Assembly (NCBI RefSeq): GCF_036850765.1
Contig: NC_089493.1
Location: 269,245,034-269,309,033, forward strand
Reading direction: 5' to 3'
DNA from: Saccopteryx bilineata
Taxonomy: Eukaryota; Chordata; Mammalia; Chiroptera; Emballonuridae
Length of the DNA stretch: 64,000 bases
The translations under genes and the position numbers were made by a program. Shown in pieces: positions 1-10,440 of this stretch. A model generated the notes under the pieces. The model did no database searches, was not told where the DNA came from, and saw only the letters and a program-made list of their open reading frames with translations. Within the stretch, counting starts at the first letter, position 1; every line of letters starts with the position of its first letter.

Positions 1-89
1 TCTGCCTCTAGTTAGTCCAGTGACCAGGTGGGAAGGAGAGAGCTCTCAGGCACAGCAGCACGATAGCAGTTTTGACATCTTATAGTCTT

Positions 90-275
90 GGACTCAAATC
101 CTCATACTGACAACTTATTCATCTCCGATCCTCAACCTTTTCAAGCCTTGGGTACCTGACTGTAAAATACAGATAATAAGAGCATCTTCCTTTTAAGGGT
201 TGTTATAAGATCCTGTTAAATGAGATGAAGTGACATCATACTTATCATGATGCCCAACAGCATTAAATAAATATT
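90..275 (+). repeat. MIR SINE fragment
   Basis: Diverged match to the mammal-wide MIR: a loss-of-identity head, then the core with 'ctgactgtaaaatacagataataa', a 'gggttgttataa' segment and an 'aataaatatt' end. This order fits sense orientation. It is ancient and non-coding. Confidence 0.6.
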
Positions 276-313
276 AGGTGTTATTATATCCCCTAGAAGT
301 AATTAGAGAATTT

Positions 314-670
314 ATTAAGTGAGAAGAGGGGAGGCAGAGAGGCAGATTCCTGTATGCATCCTGACCAGGATCCACCCAGCAAGCCCCATCAGGGGCAATG
401 TACTGCCTGTCTGTGGTATTGCTCCATTGCTCAGCAACCAAGCTAATTTTAGTGCCTGAAGCAGAGGCTCTGGAGCCATCCTCAGTGCCTGGGGCCAACT
501 CACTAAAACCAACCAAGCCATGGCTGTAGGATGGGAAGAGAGAGAGAGAGAAGAGGGAGTGAGAGGGGTAGCAAAGCAGAAGGTTGCTATCCTGTGTGCC
601 CTTACCAGGAATCAAATTTGGGACATCCACACACCAGGCCAATACTCTACCACTGAGCCAACCAGCCAGG
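314..670 (-). mobile_element. SINE type A, old diverged copy
   Basis: Minus-strand tRNA-derived SINE. The head (tRNA A and B box region) lies at the right end near 'ccactgagccaaccagccaggg', and the tail points left. The copy is clearly more diverged than others here, and its CTCF-like block is eroded. It is flanked by an exact 18-bp direct repeat, gaagtaattagagaattt, at 296-313 and 671-688, which is the target-site duplication of L1-mediated insertion. Confidence 0.93.
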
Positions 671-688
671 GAAGTAATTAGAGAATTT

Positions 689-1029
689 TGGAATAATGAG
701 GAAGCTTATATTGGAAGAAAGGGGGGCAGAGGTTAGTCAGACTTGAGAGGCCTCACAAGTACACCAGTTTTAGGGAGGCAAGGAGTCAAATCCCAGGAGA
801 TCGCCGAAGGGAAAGAAGGTGTAGAGAAGCATGCAGTATCTGGTATTTGGAAGTTTAAAGAGTCAACAATAACCAAACATAAGTCAAGACTGTCTTGTGC
901 TAGGCTCTTATCTCTCAAATAATGTTCTGAAATGCCGGGCTGCTCAACATCCACAAGCAGAAAGACTTCTCACGCCACATAAAATCTAATATCTTTAACA
1001 TGTGAAGTCACAGAAATTAAGAAGAGGCA
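689..1029. other. No feature recognised
   Basis: About 340 bases of AT-rich sequence. I see no repeat, RNA or coding signal. Confidence 0.5.
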
Positions 1030-1250
1030 ACATTCACTGAGCACCTACTGTGTGCAAAATACAGTATGCCGTTTCTACGTATATTACACCACTGATTCCT
1101 CACATTATGCTGAAGCATTGGAATCCTTGCCCCTATATTTCACAGGTAAAAAAAAACTGAGGTTCAAAGAAGTTGATATACGTAAGGTCATGGAGTTAGA
1201 ATGTGTGTGAGCTGGAGGTTAAAGCCCACCTAACTCTGAAACTGGTGTTC
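1030..1250 (-). repeat. MIR SINE fragment
   Basis: Antisense MIR signature: 'ttcactgagcacctactgtgtgc', then 'attcctcac', then 'cacaggtaaa', then 'ctgaggttcaaagaagtt', in the order of the reverse complement of MIR. Ancient. Confidence 0.65.
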
Positions 1251-2810
1251 TTTGCATTGTATCTTCCAGAGAGGTTTCCTAGAAGATCAGCGCATGTTGG
1301 GCTTCGACAGACGGCAGACTCTTCTGAACTGGGGAAGCGCAGGGGAGTTGTCCAAAGGCCACAGCCACAACAGAAACATCATCCTCCCCTCGTTTTCTTC
1401 TCCATTATCTGATTCCGGTTATTTCCTGCCAGGAAAGCAAGAACATTAGGACTTGACTTTGAATCTGTACTTTCCTGACCTTTGGCATTTACTTCCTCTG
1501 TAATCTTAATTTTTCAACTCCGTTCAAGTACATTAAAGACAGCATTTGACCTTAGGTTAGGTAGTTTGTTCTCGTATGAAATCATTATATTGGCAGCACC
1601 CAAAACAGAGCTCCTGGTCATATGAGATAGAAGGCTAACAACTGTGCAAGAGATTTTGACAAATGAAAACCCAGCTACATATTTCTCTCCCAGATCTTAA
1701 CTGGCACACAATAAAATATACAGTAATATAACTCACTGAATAATGAAAACTAGGTCACTGGAATGATGTAGAAGTGACCTAAAAACATGTTGTTGTGAGC
1801 ACCAAGCTGAGAAGCCAGTGGCAATTTTCTGTTTCAAGAAAGCAGCATTGTTCTATATTACATTTAGAACTGTGGCTTGTCTCACAGAATGCAGCTAAAC
1901 GTTGGGTCTCTTGTACCTAAGGCACATGATGGCAATGTGAATGCATGCTCCCCATGCAAGTCCGTGTATGGAATCAATCTGGAATGATTCTTTAAAAAGG
2001 ATTTGAGTTTAGCATTGCATGGGAAATGCCTGAGTCAAGAATTCAATAACATGTTAGTACACTGTGTCAAAACAAATGTTCTAGTAAAACACTTCACATT
2101 GTGCCATCAGAGAACAATAGTATTACATGTGCCACCTGATAAAACTTTCACAAAATGTTGTGATCAGCTTATCTGTAGCAATTGTTTTTCTTTTTCTATA
2201 CGAAAGACTGGAGGCACTAGCATTCTGGATTAGCTACTAAAACTTTCCTTTTCCTTCCCACATTCTTCCCCAAGAAATTGGAGGAAAATATCTGCTTTGG
2301 GTATGATCATTAATCCCAGAAAGAATCTTCAAGTAATGGATGCCTGGGGCATGTATACAAATTCACCTCGATAGGAGAGACAGAACCAAGCTTAGATCCT
2401 CTGATTTATAGATGGATTTTGCTGAGGCAGGTACCTAGATGACCCAGGACATACTTCCAAGTGTAAGAAATGAAAGTCAAGCTTTTATCTGTTTTACGTC
2501 TGGTTTCATTTGGATGGAAAAAAAAACAAAAAACACAGTTTCTCATATTTAAAAATAAACTCTTTTAAGTAGACAAGAAAAGTAGTCTGTTCTTGTGGAT
2601 AGGACAGGAATCACTAATTTTATACCAGCTCAACATATGAAATTTCAGATTGAAATATTAGGAAACAACATCTACTAATATATAATTACTTGAAAGTTCA
2701 TTTTAGTAACATCGTAATGTCTAATAGCAAAGTATAAAGGGCATTACTACCATACAATTTGGAGCTTCTTGTATATATTCTGAGGACAAATTATATGTTT
2801 GGCATTTGTT
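1251..2810. other. Unique sequence, nothing recognised
   Basis: About 1.5 kb without a repeat I recognise. Short open frames (for example 2003-2233) have no domain signature and no convincing splice context, so I do not call them genes. Confidence 0.5.
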
Positions 2811-2814
2811 ACAA

Positions 2815-2965
2815 AGAAAACGGGCTCTGGAATAAAGTCAACAAGCTTTGGTTTGAGTCCTACATTAGCCAGTAGCTAGCTGCATGGCCACAGCAGGAGA
2901 GTTACTTAATATTTCTGGGTCTCAGTTTCTTCAACTGTAAAATAAAAATGTTTGAGAATATGATC
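2815..2965 (+). repeat. MIR SINE fragment
   Basis: Sense MIR: 'ggctctggaataaagtc', 'tttgagtcctacattagcca', then the core 'ttacttaatatttctgggtc' and 'tcaactgtaaaataaaaatg'. Ancient and non-coding. Confidence 0.7.
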
Positions 2966-4984
2966 ATCGTGGCCCTTTTTGATAAAAGTACATAATTTTA
3001 TTTTTTTCCCCAAAAATACTGAGAAAGACAGAGAGACCACAATGGATACTACTATAACCCTAAGAGATGCTAGCTAGCAGCCTTTACCTAAAGGAAGAAG
3101 CCAAGGGCAAGACGTCCTGCTGAAAACAAAAGGCATTTTGGAATCAACTTCTCTGTCATTCTTCTTTTCTCACCTTTGCTATCACCCCCAGCCCTTTGGG
3201 GAATTTTATGCATTGTGGAGGTGAAAAGACAGTTCCTGGTTTGAAACTGGTGCTCGCATTTTAAAAGTCTATGCTCTCTCCCAAAGACCTTTCATTTTAC
3301 CTACCTGTCCCATTTTCTCTCTACTTTCACTAGTTGTACTTTCTGGAACATCTCAGCATAAACACCTTTCAGTGAAAGCACACATTCAATTTTACAAAGT
3401 GAGCTAAGTGAAAAATAAGGTTCCAAAATCAAAACTTCACCTTCTGACAAGGCTATACAGTGTCAGGCAACAACTGACGATTGACAACAGGTAGTAATAG
3501 CCAGCATGGGCATCCCACAGCCCTGCTGATATTGGGGTGGGGGGTGGGAGAGGTCTGTGTTCTGCTTTTTAGGAGGTCCCAGACCTTCCTACCAGCATTT
3601 GACTTGCATCCAGTGTTCCAGGTTAGGAATTTGGATAACTATGAAAACAGAATTTCAGCTTCTTAAATTGATGTGTATTTTGGGTGAGTTAGCTGTGATT
3701 TGTGCTCCCCGTTTCCTAGGTGGGTTGTGCCTGTCCCTCCCCACTATATTCTCTCCCCCCACCACACACACTTCAACTCTCCCAGCCACTATTCGATGCT
3801 TTGACATTTAACGCTAATAAAAATAATAATGCTTGTTATTCGAAAGTTAGTAGTATAGTTTGAAATTTTTATGTATATTTATTTTTCCCTTGGATTAATG
3901 TCACTCTCTCCAGCAAGCAAAGAATAAATAAATGTAAGCACTTTATCATATTTATAACCTACTTCAAATTCGTGGGTTTCTGACTAGGAAACAGACCAGG
4001 GACACTTAGCCAAGATTAATTTAACTAGAAAACCAAAATCTTGCATAGGATGCTTTGGAGAAAGATGTTGGTCAGTAACGGTTGTGTCCACATGTGAAAT
4101 GTGAAGTGTTAACTAGGTAACTGGGGCAATTACCTCTCTACCAGCGGCCTTTCCACCTTCACCTTTTCCCAGAAACACTCGGGTAACAAAACCACGAGGG
4201 GTTTCCTGGCCTCCGTTATATCCTAATAATTGTTTCAATTCTCTGCTTCCTTTTGAGTGTGAAGATCTAGAGTAAAGGCCTTTAAAAAAAAAAAAAAAAA
4301 AAAAAAGGCTGAAAAAGGTTTCCCAGACGTGAAATAGATTTGACAAAAGAAACTTCTGGCAAGTTTAATGTAAGTAAATCAGAAACATATGGACTATGTT
4401 TCCCTCCAAATACCCATGGGTCTGAAAGCCCAGAAAACACACAAAAAGTAAAGGGAAACTGTTTTTCCAAAGCCGAGCTCATTTGAGACACGGCAGAGAA
4501 CCTGACTGGGCTCCCCTAAGCAGGGGATGGAGCCAGTGGTCGGGCAGCCCACCCGCTCCTGCCCTCGGGCGCGTGCTGACAATCCTCATTGCTGAGGATG
4601 GTACGTGTGATTGATGGCGCCTTGACCTGTGTCTGTGGGTGTGGCTGAGAAAACCATTGCTCAGTGCTTCCCATACTGAAGACATGACTTCATAGCTCCT
4701 CCGCAACCATCTGCAGCAGATGTTTACACAGCCTGTTTCTCTTCTTGAGGGCCTCTCCGGCTAACCCATCCGTCTGGTGGTAAGCATACATTCACTGACC
4801 ACTTAGCGCGCGCCCCATGGGGAAGGGGAACGAAGACATGGACAATCACGTGCCAGCCCGGGAGGTGAACTATATAGACTCAGACCAGGAGGAACTCGAA
4901 GATTCCTGCGTTCCTCCTTCCACCCTGTGGGGGGATTCCAGCGACAGCTTGCAGTCCGGACAGTGGAAAGATTAACTCAAACAA
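2966..4984. other. Unique sequence with one poly(A) run
   Basis: About 2 kb, largely without recognisable repeats. A poly(A) run lies at about 4281-4306, but no target duplication flanks it, so I do not call a retrocopy. The 4540-4830 part is slightly GC-richer with a few CpG dinucleotides, but I see no promoter or exon. Confidence 0.45.
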
Positions 4985-5155
4985 AATTTCAAATGCGAAG
5001 AACACGGTTTGGAGAGTCAGACCTGGTATCAGGTCCCAGCAGCACCGTGACCGTAGACCTGTCCTTTGACCTCTCGGAGTTTTGGTTTCCTCATCAATTA
5101 ATCGGAAATAATAGTCAAATCACCTTTAGGGGCTGCCAAGAGCAGATTTAAAAAT
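4985..5155 (+). repeat. MIR SINE fragment
   Basis: Sense MIR: 'ggagagtcagacctggtatc', 'tcctttgacctctcggagtt', 'tcctcatcaattaatcggaa'. Its right part is interrupted by the SINE that follows. Confidence 0.6.
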
Positions 5156-5166
5156 ATCATGCTTCA

Positions 5167-5536
5167 GCCCTGGCCGGTTGGCTCAGCGGTAGAGTGTCGG
5201 CCTGGCATGTGGGGGACCCGGGTTCGATTCCCAGCCAGGGCACATAGGAGAGGCGCCCATTTGCTTCTCCACCCCCCCCCCTCCTTCCTCTCTGTCTCTC
5301 TCTTCCCCTCCCGCAGCCAAGGCTCCATTGGAGCAAAGATGGCCCGGGCGCTGGGGATGGCTCCTTGGCCTCTGCCCGACCCCCTCCACCCTGGAGGGGC
5401 AGAGCATCGCCCCCTGGTGGGCAGAGCTCGCCCCTGGTGGGCGTGCCGGGTGGATCCCGGTCGGGCCCATGCAGGAGTCCGTCTGACTGTCTCTCCCCGT
5501 TTCCAGCTTCAGAAAAATACAAAAAAAAAAAAAAAA
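5167..5536 (+). mobile_element. SINE type A, full length
   Basis: tRNA-derived SINE of about 370 bp. The head has an A box (tggctcagcggt), a B box ggttcgattcc at 5221-5231 and the closing 'agccagggca'. The body has a C-rich/CT-rich stretch, the palindrome gctccattggagc, 'caaagatggcccggg', then two CTCF-like blocks (best at 5405-5423), and ends in gcttcagaaaaatac plus poly(A). The imperfect flanking duplication atcatgcttc / attatgcttc (5156-5165, 5536-5545) marks the insertion. It is probably a comparatively young copy. Long open frames crossing it are artefacts of its GC-rich body. Confidence 0.95.
5405..5423 (-). promoter_or_regulatory. CTCF-like motif in SINE A
   Basis: The window strand reads catcgccccctggtgggca. 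Against the reverse complement of the 19-base CTCF consensus, 16 positions agree. Binding is an inference. Confidence 0.5.
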
Positions 5537-5545
5537 TTATGCTTC

Positions 5546-6060
5546 TTCCCACCCAGATACTAAGTAAGTATAAAAACAAAGCAATGAGAAAGATGAGGAC
5601 CAGAACTTTCCGCTTTATTTCTGTGAGAAGCCAGGTTAGAAGACAAAATATTGTAGAATGAGATAAATGGGTGCGCAAGCTGAACCCCAAAGGGAGGCAG
5701 ATGACTCATTCAGTCCCGGTCCACACTGGGCTGGGACAGGCCCCTGCCTACAAAGGGGGAGTGAAAATGAAGGCCTAGGGCTTAAGACGTAGAGGAAACC
5801 TCAGACTCTCAGTACATGGCTCACCCCCAAAAACAAGTAGGAGGGTTGGGCTGAGCTGAGCATGTTCCGATTATTCTGCCCAAACTATCAACCAGATAGA
5901 TCCCTCTGCTCCCATGAAAAGGGGCAGCGAGTGGGCAGAGAACAGCCAAAGATGACTCATAAGATGTGATCTCTCTACCAAAATGGAAATACTAGGAGAA
6001 GCCCTCTAAGCAAGATAAGGCATGTGAAAGCCTTCATGGAAACCATAAGCATTGGTTGCA
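5546..6060. other. Unique sequence
   Basis: About 500 bases downstream of the SINE with no recognisable repeat or gene. Confidence 0.45.
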
Positions 6061-6074
6061 TTTTATGCTTTCGC

Positions 6075-6425
6075 TCAACCCATCTACATTTCTTGAACAT
6101 CTATTATGTGCTCAGTTTTGTCACCAGTTTCCAGGAAATTTAGGTTGAATAAGACATTGTTCCTTTACTTAGGATTACAGTCTAGTAGGAAAAACAGACA
6201 GGAAGCCAAAACTTTCAGCGTGCATTGAGTGCGCGAAGATACTGAAGGCTGCACAAGGAGTAACAATGCAGAGAAGGAGCGTCTAATTGAGTGGGCAACC
6301 AGGTGAGCCTTCTTTGTGGCAACGACACTTGAGAGCTGAGGTGTGAAGAACACAAAGGAACTGAGCAAGAAACTGGGATATGGGGTGACTTTCAAGGCAG
6401 AGGGAAGTCCAGAAGAAGGCACAAG
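6075..6425 (-). repeat. L2 LINE fragment
   Basis: Looks like the reverse complement of an L2 3' end: 'tttcttgaacatctattatg', then 'gaataagacattgttccttt', then 'acagtctagtagg', continuing into a purine-rich 'gtgtgaagaacacaaagg' stretch. Assignment is from the general pattern, not from an alignment. Confidence 0.5.
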
Positions 6426-6524
6426 GGAAAAGTCTGGGACATTTCAGGGAACTGAAAGTCCTTCTGTCTGCTTATAGGACAAATGGTCTTACTGGAGAAT
6501 GATCAGAAAAGAGCGTTACAGTCT

Positions 6525-6690
6525 AATCTGTGATGGTGAACCTTTTTATAAAAACCACCCACTTTTGCAGTGCTGGTTAACCTGGTCCCTCCCGCCCACT
6601 AGTGGGCGTTCCAGCTTTCATGGTGGGCCAATCCCGGTGCTGTTTGGTTGCTCTGCTACCGCCCACCATACTCAGAGTATGGGCTTGACC
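6525..6690. repeat. Palindrome-rich repeat, possible DNA transposon fragment
   Basis: Starts with 'gtgatggtgaaccttttt', which resembles the terminus of some hAT elements. It then shows nested inverted repeats: the perfect palindrome cgcccactagtgggcg (near 6593-6608), arms atggtgggc (6620-6628) and gcccaccat (6661-6669), and ccatactc-a-gagtatgg (6666-6682). No target duplication was found, so the family is unassigned. It may be a fold-back element or a fragment of one. Confidence 0.45.
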
Positions 6691-6736
6691 TCAAGAAGGT
6701 AAAGGCTGAGTCATTGATTACATGTGGCAAAGCACA

Positions 6737-6850
6737 CAACACAATCAACAGTTCAAAAGCAATAGAGATATTTACTTGGAACCTATGTACTATATTATTG
6801 ATCAATGTCACCCCATTAAGTTTAATTTTCTAAATAAAAAATGTTTTTAA
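6737..6850 (+). mobile_element. Very short 5'-truncated L1 insertion
   Basis: A 114-base insert ends in 'aatgtcaccccattaagttt' followed by an A-rich tail, similar to the L1 3' end at 63090-63285. It is flanked by atgtggcaaagcaca (6722-6736) and atgtggcaaagtaca (6851-6865), a 15-base target duplication with one mismatch. Confidence 0.8.
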
Positions 6851-6978
6851 ATGTGGCAAAGTACAAAGGGAGAAATAAGACCAAACAAGGAGATACCTTT
6901 TTAAAACTGATTTGATCATTCTAACTTTTGTATTAGGTAAACTGTAAAGCATAAGCATGTAAAACATTTGTTTTTTGT

Positions 6979-7195
6979 AAAAAAAAAAAAAAAAAAAAAT
7001 TGGGATTCTTTAAGAATGTGTGTGTGTATGTGTGTGTGTGAGTTATAAATGGAGAAGGAAAGAATGCATCTCAAAATGTTAACAGTGGCTATATCTGGCT
7101 AGTGGGATTGCTAATTTTTTTATTTATTTTTTGCTGATCTTTAATAACCTTCATAAATATTTATAATTTTTAATAAAATGACTAATAAAACTGAC
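6979..7195 (+). repeat. Possible L1 3' UTR remnant with poly(A) and (TG)n
   Basis: A run of about 20 A at 6979-6999, then (TG)n at 7019-7040, then 'aacagtggctatatctggct', which resembles an old L1 3' UTR. Weak assignment. Confidence 0.35.
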
Positions 7196-7464
7196 CTCGT
7201 CACAAGAGATTTTCTATGTGAATTATCCTTTTAAATGGTGCCAAGTGTTAGGTTCTCTTGTGCGGAACCACTGACTCTTTGCAGCAATCAAAATCCAGGT
7301 CATGTGGCCACGGGTTATATGGGCCCTAGTCGCTGTCTCCCACCGCAACAATGGTCTTCCAAAACATTTGCGGGGGACATTTGGTGAATGCAGTGGCACG
7401 GTGACTCCCTGTTCCCACCAGCAGGATTCATTCAGTGGCAAGCTCAGGAAAGAGGTCAAGTTTC

Positions 7465-7575
7465 CCCCTTCTTTCATTCATTCCCTTATTCATTCAACAA
7501 TGTTTACTGGGACAGGCCCTGTCCTAGGTGCTCAGAGCAGAAAAGCAAAACAGACTCACACTTGAGCTCTGTAAC
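7465..7575 (-). repeat. L2 LINE 3' end fragment
   Basis: 'ttcattcattcccttattca' and 'ttactgggacaggccctgtc' with 'aggtgctcagagcag' match an antisense L2 3' end. Confidence 0.6.
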
Positions 7576-7739
7576 TTACTGGAGAAAAGAGCTACGGAAG
7601 ACCCATGTTGCACACTTACAAAGAAGACTGAATATTACTACACATTGCTGCAAACACTGTGGTCCCACCTCAACACCTCATTCCCTGTATGTTTCCCCGG
7701 TTAAATATGTCTGAGTCAACCCAAAACAGTCTTTCTTAG

Positions 7740-8200
7740 ATAGATGAATGAATTTTTCTCTTTATGTAACATAAACACTATATATATATATATATAATAT
7801 ATATATGGCATGTATATAATGCAAACAATACACATACTCCTCACTTGCCTTTTTCACTTAAAAATATACTTCGAAGATAACATTATACAAGTACACTTTA
7901 TTTTGCATATGAGCAACATAAATACAGATCTAAAAATAAAGATGTACATTTGGGATTTTGATAGAAACGACTAAATTCTTCTCCATAAACATTGCTCCAA
8001 TTTACCCCACCCCACCCCCACCCCCAGTGCCTGCTGTCTGGTACCCTCCCTAAACCAGCGTGGTATCAAACTCTTCATCTTCACCCAACCAATGGGAAAA
8101 AAGTGATACCTCATTTTAGTGCGTATCTGCATTTCTATTGTGACTGCAGAATATGCTTGAACAGGATTAAAGAGCCATTTTGCTAAAAGCCTGTTTACCG
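7740..8200 (-). repeat. Old L1 3' region fragment
   Basis: Antisense L1-like text ('ttttcacttaaaaatatact', then 'gtgatacctcattttagtgc' and 'atctgcatttctattgtgac'), with an (AT)n run at 7782-7806. Strongly diverged. Confidence 0.45.
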
Positions 8201-8384
8201 CTACTAAACACAATCTCTTTAAGAGACAAGGACTGCAGACTCTCCAAGAGGAAAAAAAAAAAAAAAAAGTGCAGCAGCAGGCAGTATAAATCTGCTCTCA
8301 GTCACTTCTGTGAACAGCAATTGACTGCTTTCCACCTATAACCTGAGCATTCATAAGCTGCTTTCTGGACCACGGCAGAGAAAT

Positions 8385-8570
8385 CACAGAGGAGACAGAA
8401 ACCAATGTGCGAGTGCTTGCTATACATCAGGCTCCCGGCTCTATATACGCTCTCATTTAATCCTCCTAACATTTTAATCCATGGGGCTCTGAGAGGTTAA
8501 GTACCTGCCCAAACTCACAGAGATTATAAATGGTAGAGGAAGAACTAAACCCAGTTCTAAACGCCACCAC
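8385..8570 (-). repeat. MIR SINE fragment
   Basis: Antisense MIR: 'tctcatttaatcctcctaac', 'ctctgagaggttaagtacct', 'gcccaaactcacagagatta'. Clear order and spacing. Confidence 0.75.
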
Positions 8571-9207
8571 CAATATTTTTGTGCACTTCTGCTAGGCTGA
8601 GGTGTTTGAAGTCCATGAGCCTGAATCCTGAAATTCATATGCTAAGAAGCCGTCTTTCTACTTTAATCATGACCTTCTAAGCAGAAGTGTACTATAGTAT
8701 TGCCTACCTATAGAGCCTAATATATAGGCCTTGATAAGATTTCTCTTGATCCCAGCTTTCCTTAAGACTTTCCGGTCACTTAAGACTCAACATTGAATTA
8801 ATTTATAGAATCATTGTGGACACCCAATTATCCGCACCAGGAAGTGTTCAGAGATTTAAATATATATATTATGATTAAGACCAAGAAATTGGCTGGGAAT
8901 TGGTATAGAGGTTGCAAGGCTGTGCCATGTAGCTCAGCAAGGTGGCCCAGAGGATTTCTTAGGTGGCATGCTGATGACACGCCTTGAGAATGAATCTGAC
9001 AGAGCCCTAAAACAGTGTTGAGAGAACCAGATGTGACAACTGCAAAGCTCCAAATAAGAATCCTAGCCAGTGATGTCTCATCACTGTATGTCAGAGTTCC
9101 TAACACAAATATGAGGTCCAGCAATGGGAAGACAACCTCTTCCCCAGAAGCTGGGTAACAGAGATTAGATCGGGCAAACAAATGGGATAAGGGTGTAAAC
9201 TCACTGA
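8571..9207. other. Unique sequence
   Basis: About 640 bases. A 158-residue open frame on the minus strand (8828-9304) runs into the adjoining transposon and has no family resemblance. No gene is called. Confidence 0.45.
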
Positions 9208-9399
9208 CAGGCGTCCCCAAACTACGGCCCGCGGGCCGCAATGTGGCCCCCTGAGGCCATTTATCCAGCCCCCACTGCACTTCTGGAAGGGGCACCTCTT
9301 TCATTGGTGGTCAGTGAGAGGACCACTGTATTTGGCAGCCCTCCAATGGTCTGAGGGACAGTGAACTGGCCCCCTGTGTAAAAAGTTTGGAGACCCCTG
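9208..9399. mobile_element. hAT family A non-autonomous transposon, internally deleted
   Basis: Terminal inverted repeats caggcgtccccaaactacgg and ...aagtttggagacccctg, with the same outer sequences as the 330-bp copy at 13255-13584. Only 192 bp remain because the AT-rich middle is missing. The 8 bases on either side (ctcactga, gaagaatc) do not match, so the target duplication is lost or the copy was rearranged. Confidence 0.88.
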
Positions 9400-10100
9400 G
9401 AAGAATCCTAAGAGAAAAAGTTGTCTTGAGAGAAAATACCTTCCAAAAAAAATGTATCAAAACAAACTTCCAAGCAAAGCACCCTAACATTAGACACTCC
9501 CACATGGGGTGGGGGGTGGTTGTTACTTAAAGTGTGGCCTAGAGAAGGTATGCTACTGGGCCACAATGAGATAATTACAGAAATTGGGAATAAACATTTA
9601 GAAAATTTTATAGCAATTTGGCAGAGTAATTTTATGTCTGTTGAATCTAATAATAAAAAAAATTGGGGCTTATAAAAAATTTTTATTAAAGCCGTTAAAA
9701 TGAAGAAGTGTTTTGATATGTGACAAGTGATCACAGGACAGGGTCGCAATTAGTCAGGATAAAGAAGCCGCGGCATTCTATAATGTAATGAAGGACTTCC
9801 GGGGGCCTCTACGTGGCCAGAAGTGCATGATGTAGGGAGTCTTCGTGGTGGAGCAGTACCACCCTCAGCCACCATTCCTCTTCTACAGGCCTTTGGCAAA
9901 GGTTGAAACCACCAGCAGGACTACCATCACACAAGTGCCGCAGTTGGGAGCTGTATTTAAAATGTGCAGAATAGCTTCTTTGGAGAGAAACATCTATGCA
10001 CCATTTTAAGAGGTGACAGAAAAAGCTTCTGAGAAAATAATTGAGAAATTATGCCACAGACATCTGTGTCCAAGACACAGGGACAGCCAAATTCCAGAGG
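9400..10100. other. Unique sequence
   Basis: About 700 bases with no recognisable repeat apart from a short AT-rich patch near 9640-9700. Confidence 0.45.
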
Positions 10101-10104
10101 GCTG

Positions 10105-10440
10105 TCAAGAATTTCCAAAGACAGGCTCAGTAAAATAAGCCAGACACAAAAAGACAAATATGTATAATTCCACTTACATGAGGTACCTAAACTAGATGAA
10201 TTCATAGAAACAGGAAGTAGAAGAGCGGTTCCCAGGGGTTTGGGGAGAAGGAAATGGAGAATATTGTTTAATAGGTGCGGAGTTTCTGTTTGGGACGATG
10301 GAAATTTTCTGAATATGGGCGGTGATGATGGTTGCAGAACATTGCAAATATGCTTAATACCCGATCACATACTTAAAAATGGTTAAAATGATACATTTTA
10401 TGTATATTTTACCACAATGAATAAGCAAGAATTCCCAATG
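10105..10440 (+). repeat. L1 3' end (ORF2 terminus and 3' UTR)
   Basis: Contains the L1 end-of-ORF2 signature 'ctcagtaaaataagccagac', then 'ataattccacttacatgagg', 'tcatagaaacaggaagtaga' and 'ggttaaaatgatacatttta', all in sense order. Diverged L1M-age copy, not coding. Confidence 0.85.

Noticed and set aside
4281..4306. Poly(A) run as a processed pseudogene
   Set aside because: No flanking duplication and no recognisable parent transcript upstream.
5167..5241. tRNA gene at SINE heads
   Set aside because: The A and B boxes are those of the tRNA-derived SINE head; each copy continues into the SINE body and has target duplications.
5157..5690. 177-residue minus frame and others over SINE A copies (for example 11517-12032, 13988-14470, 20828-21319)
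   Set aside because: They are the GC-rich SINE body read in different frames. The same peptide pieces recur in every copy.
8828..9304. 158-residue minus frame
   Set aside because: Runs into the hAT element and lacks any recognisable domain.
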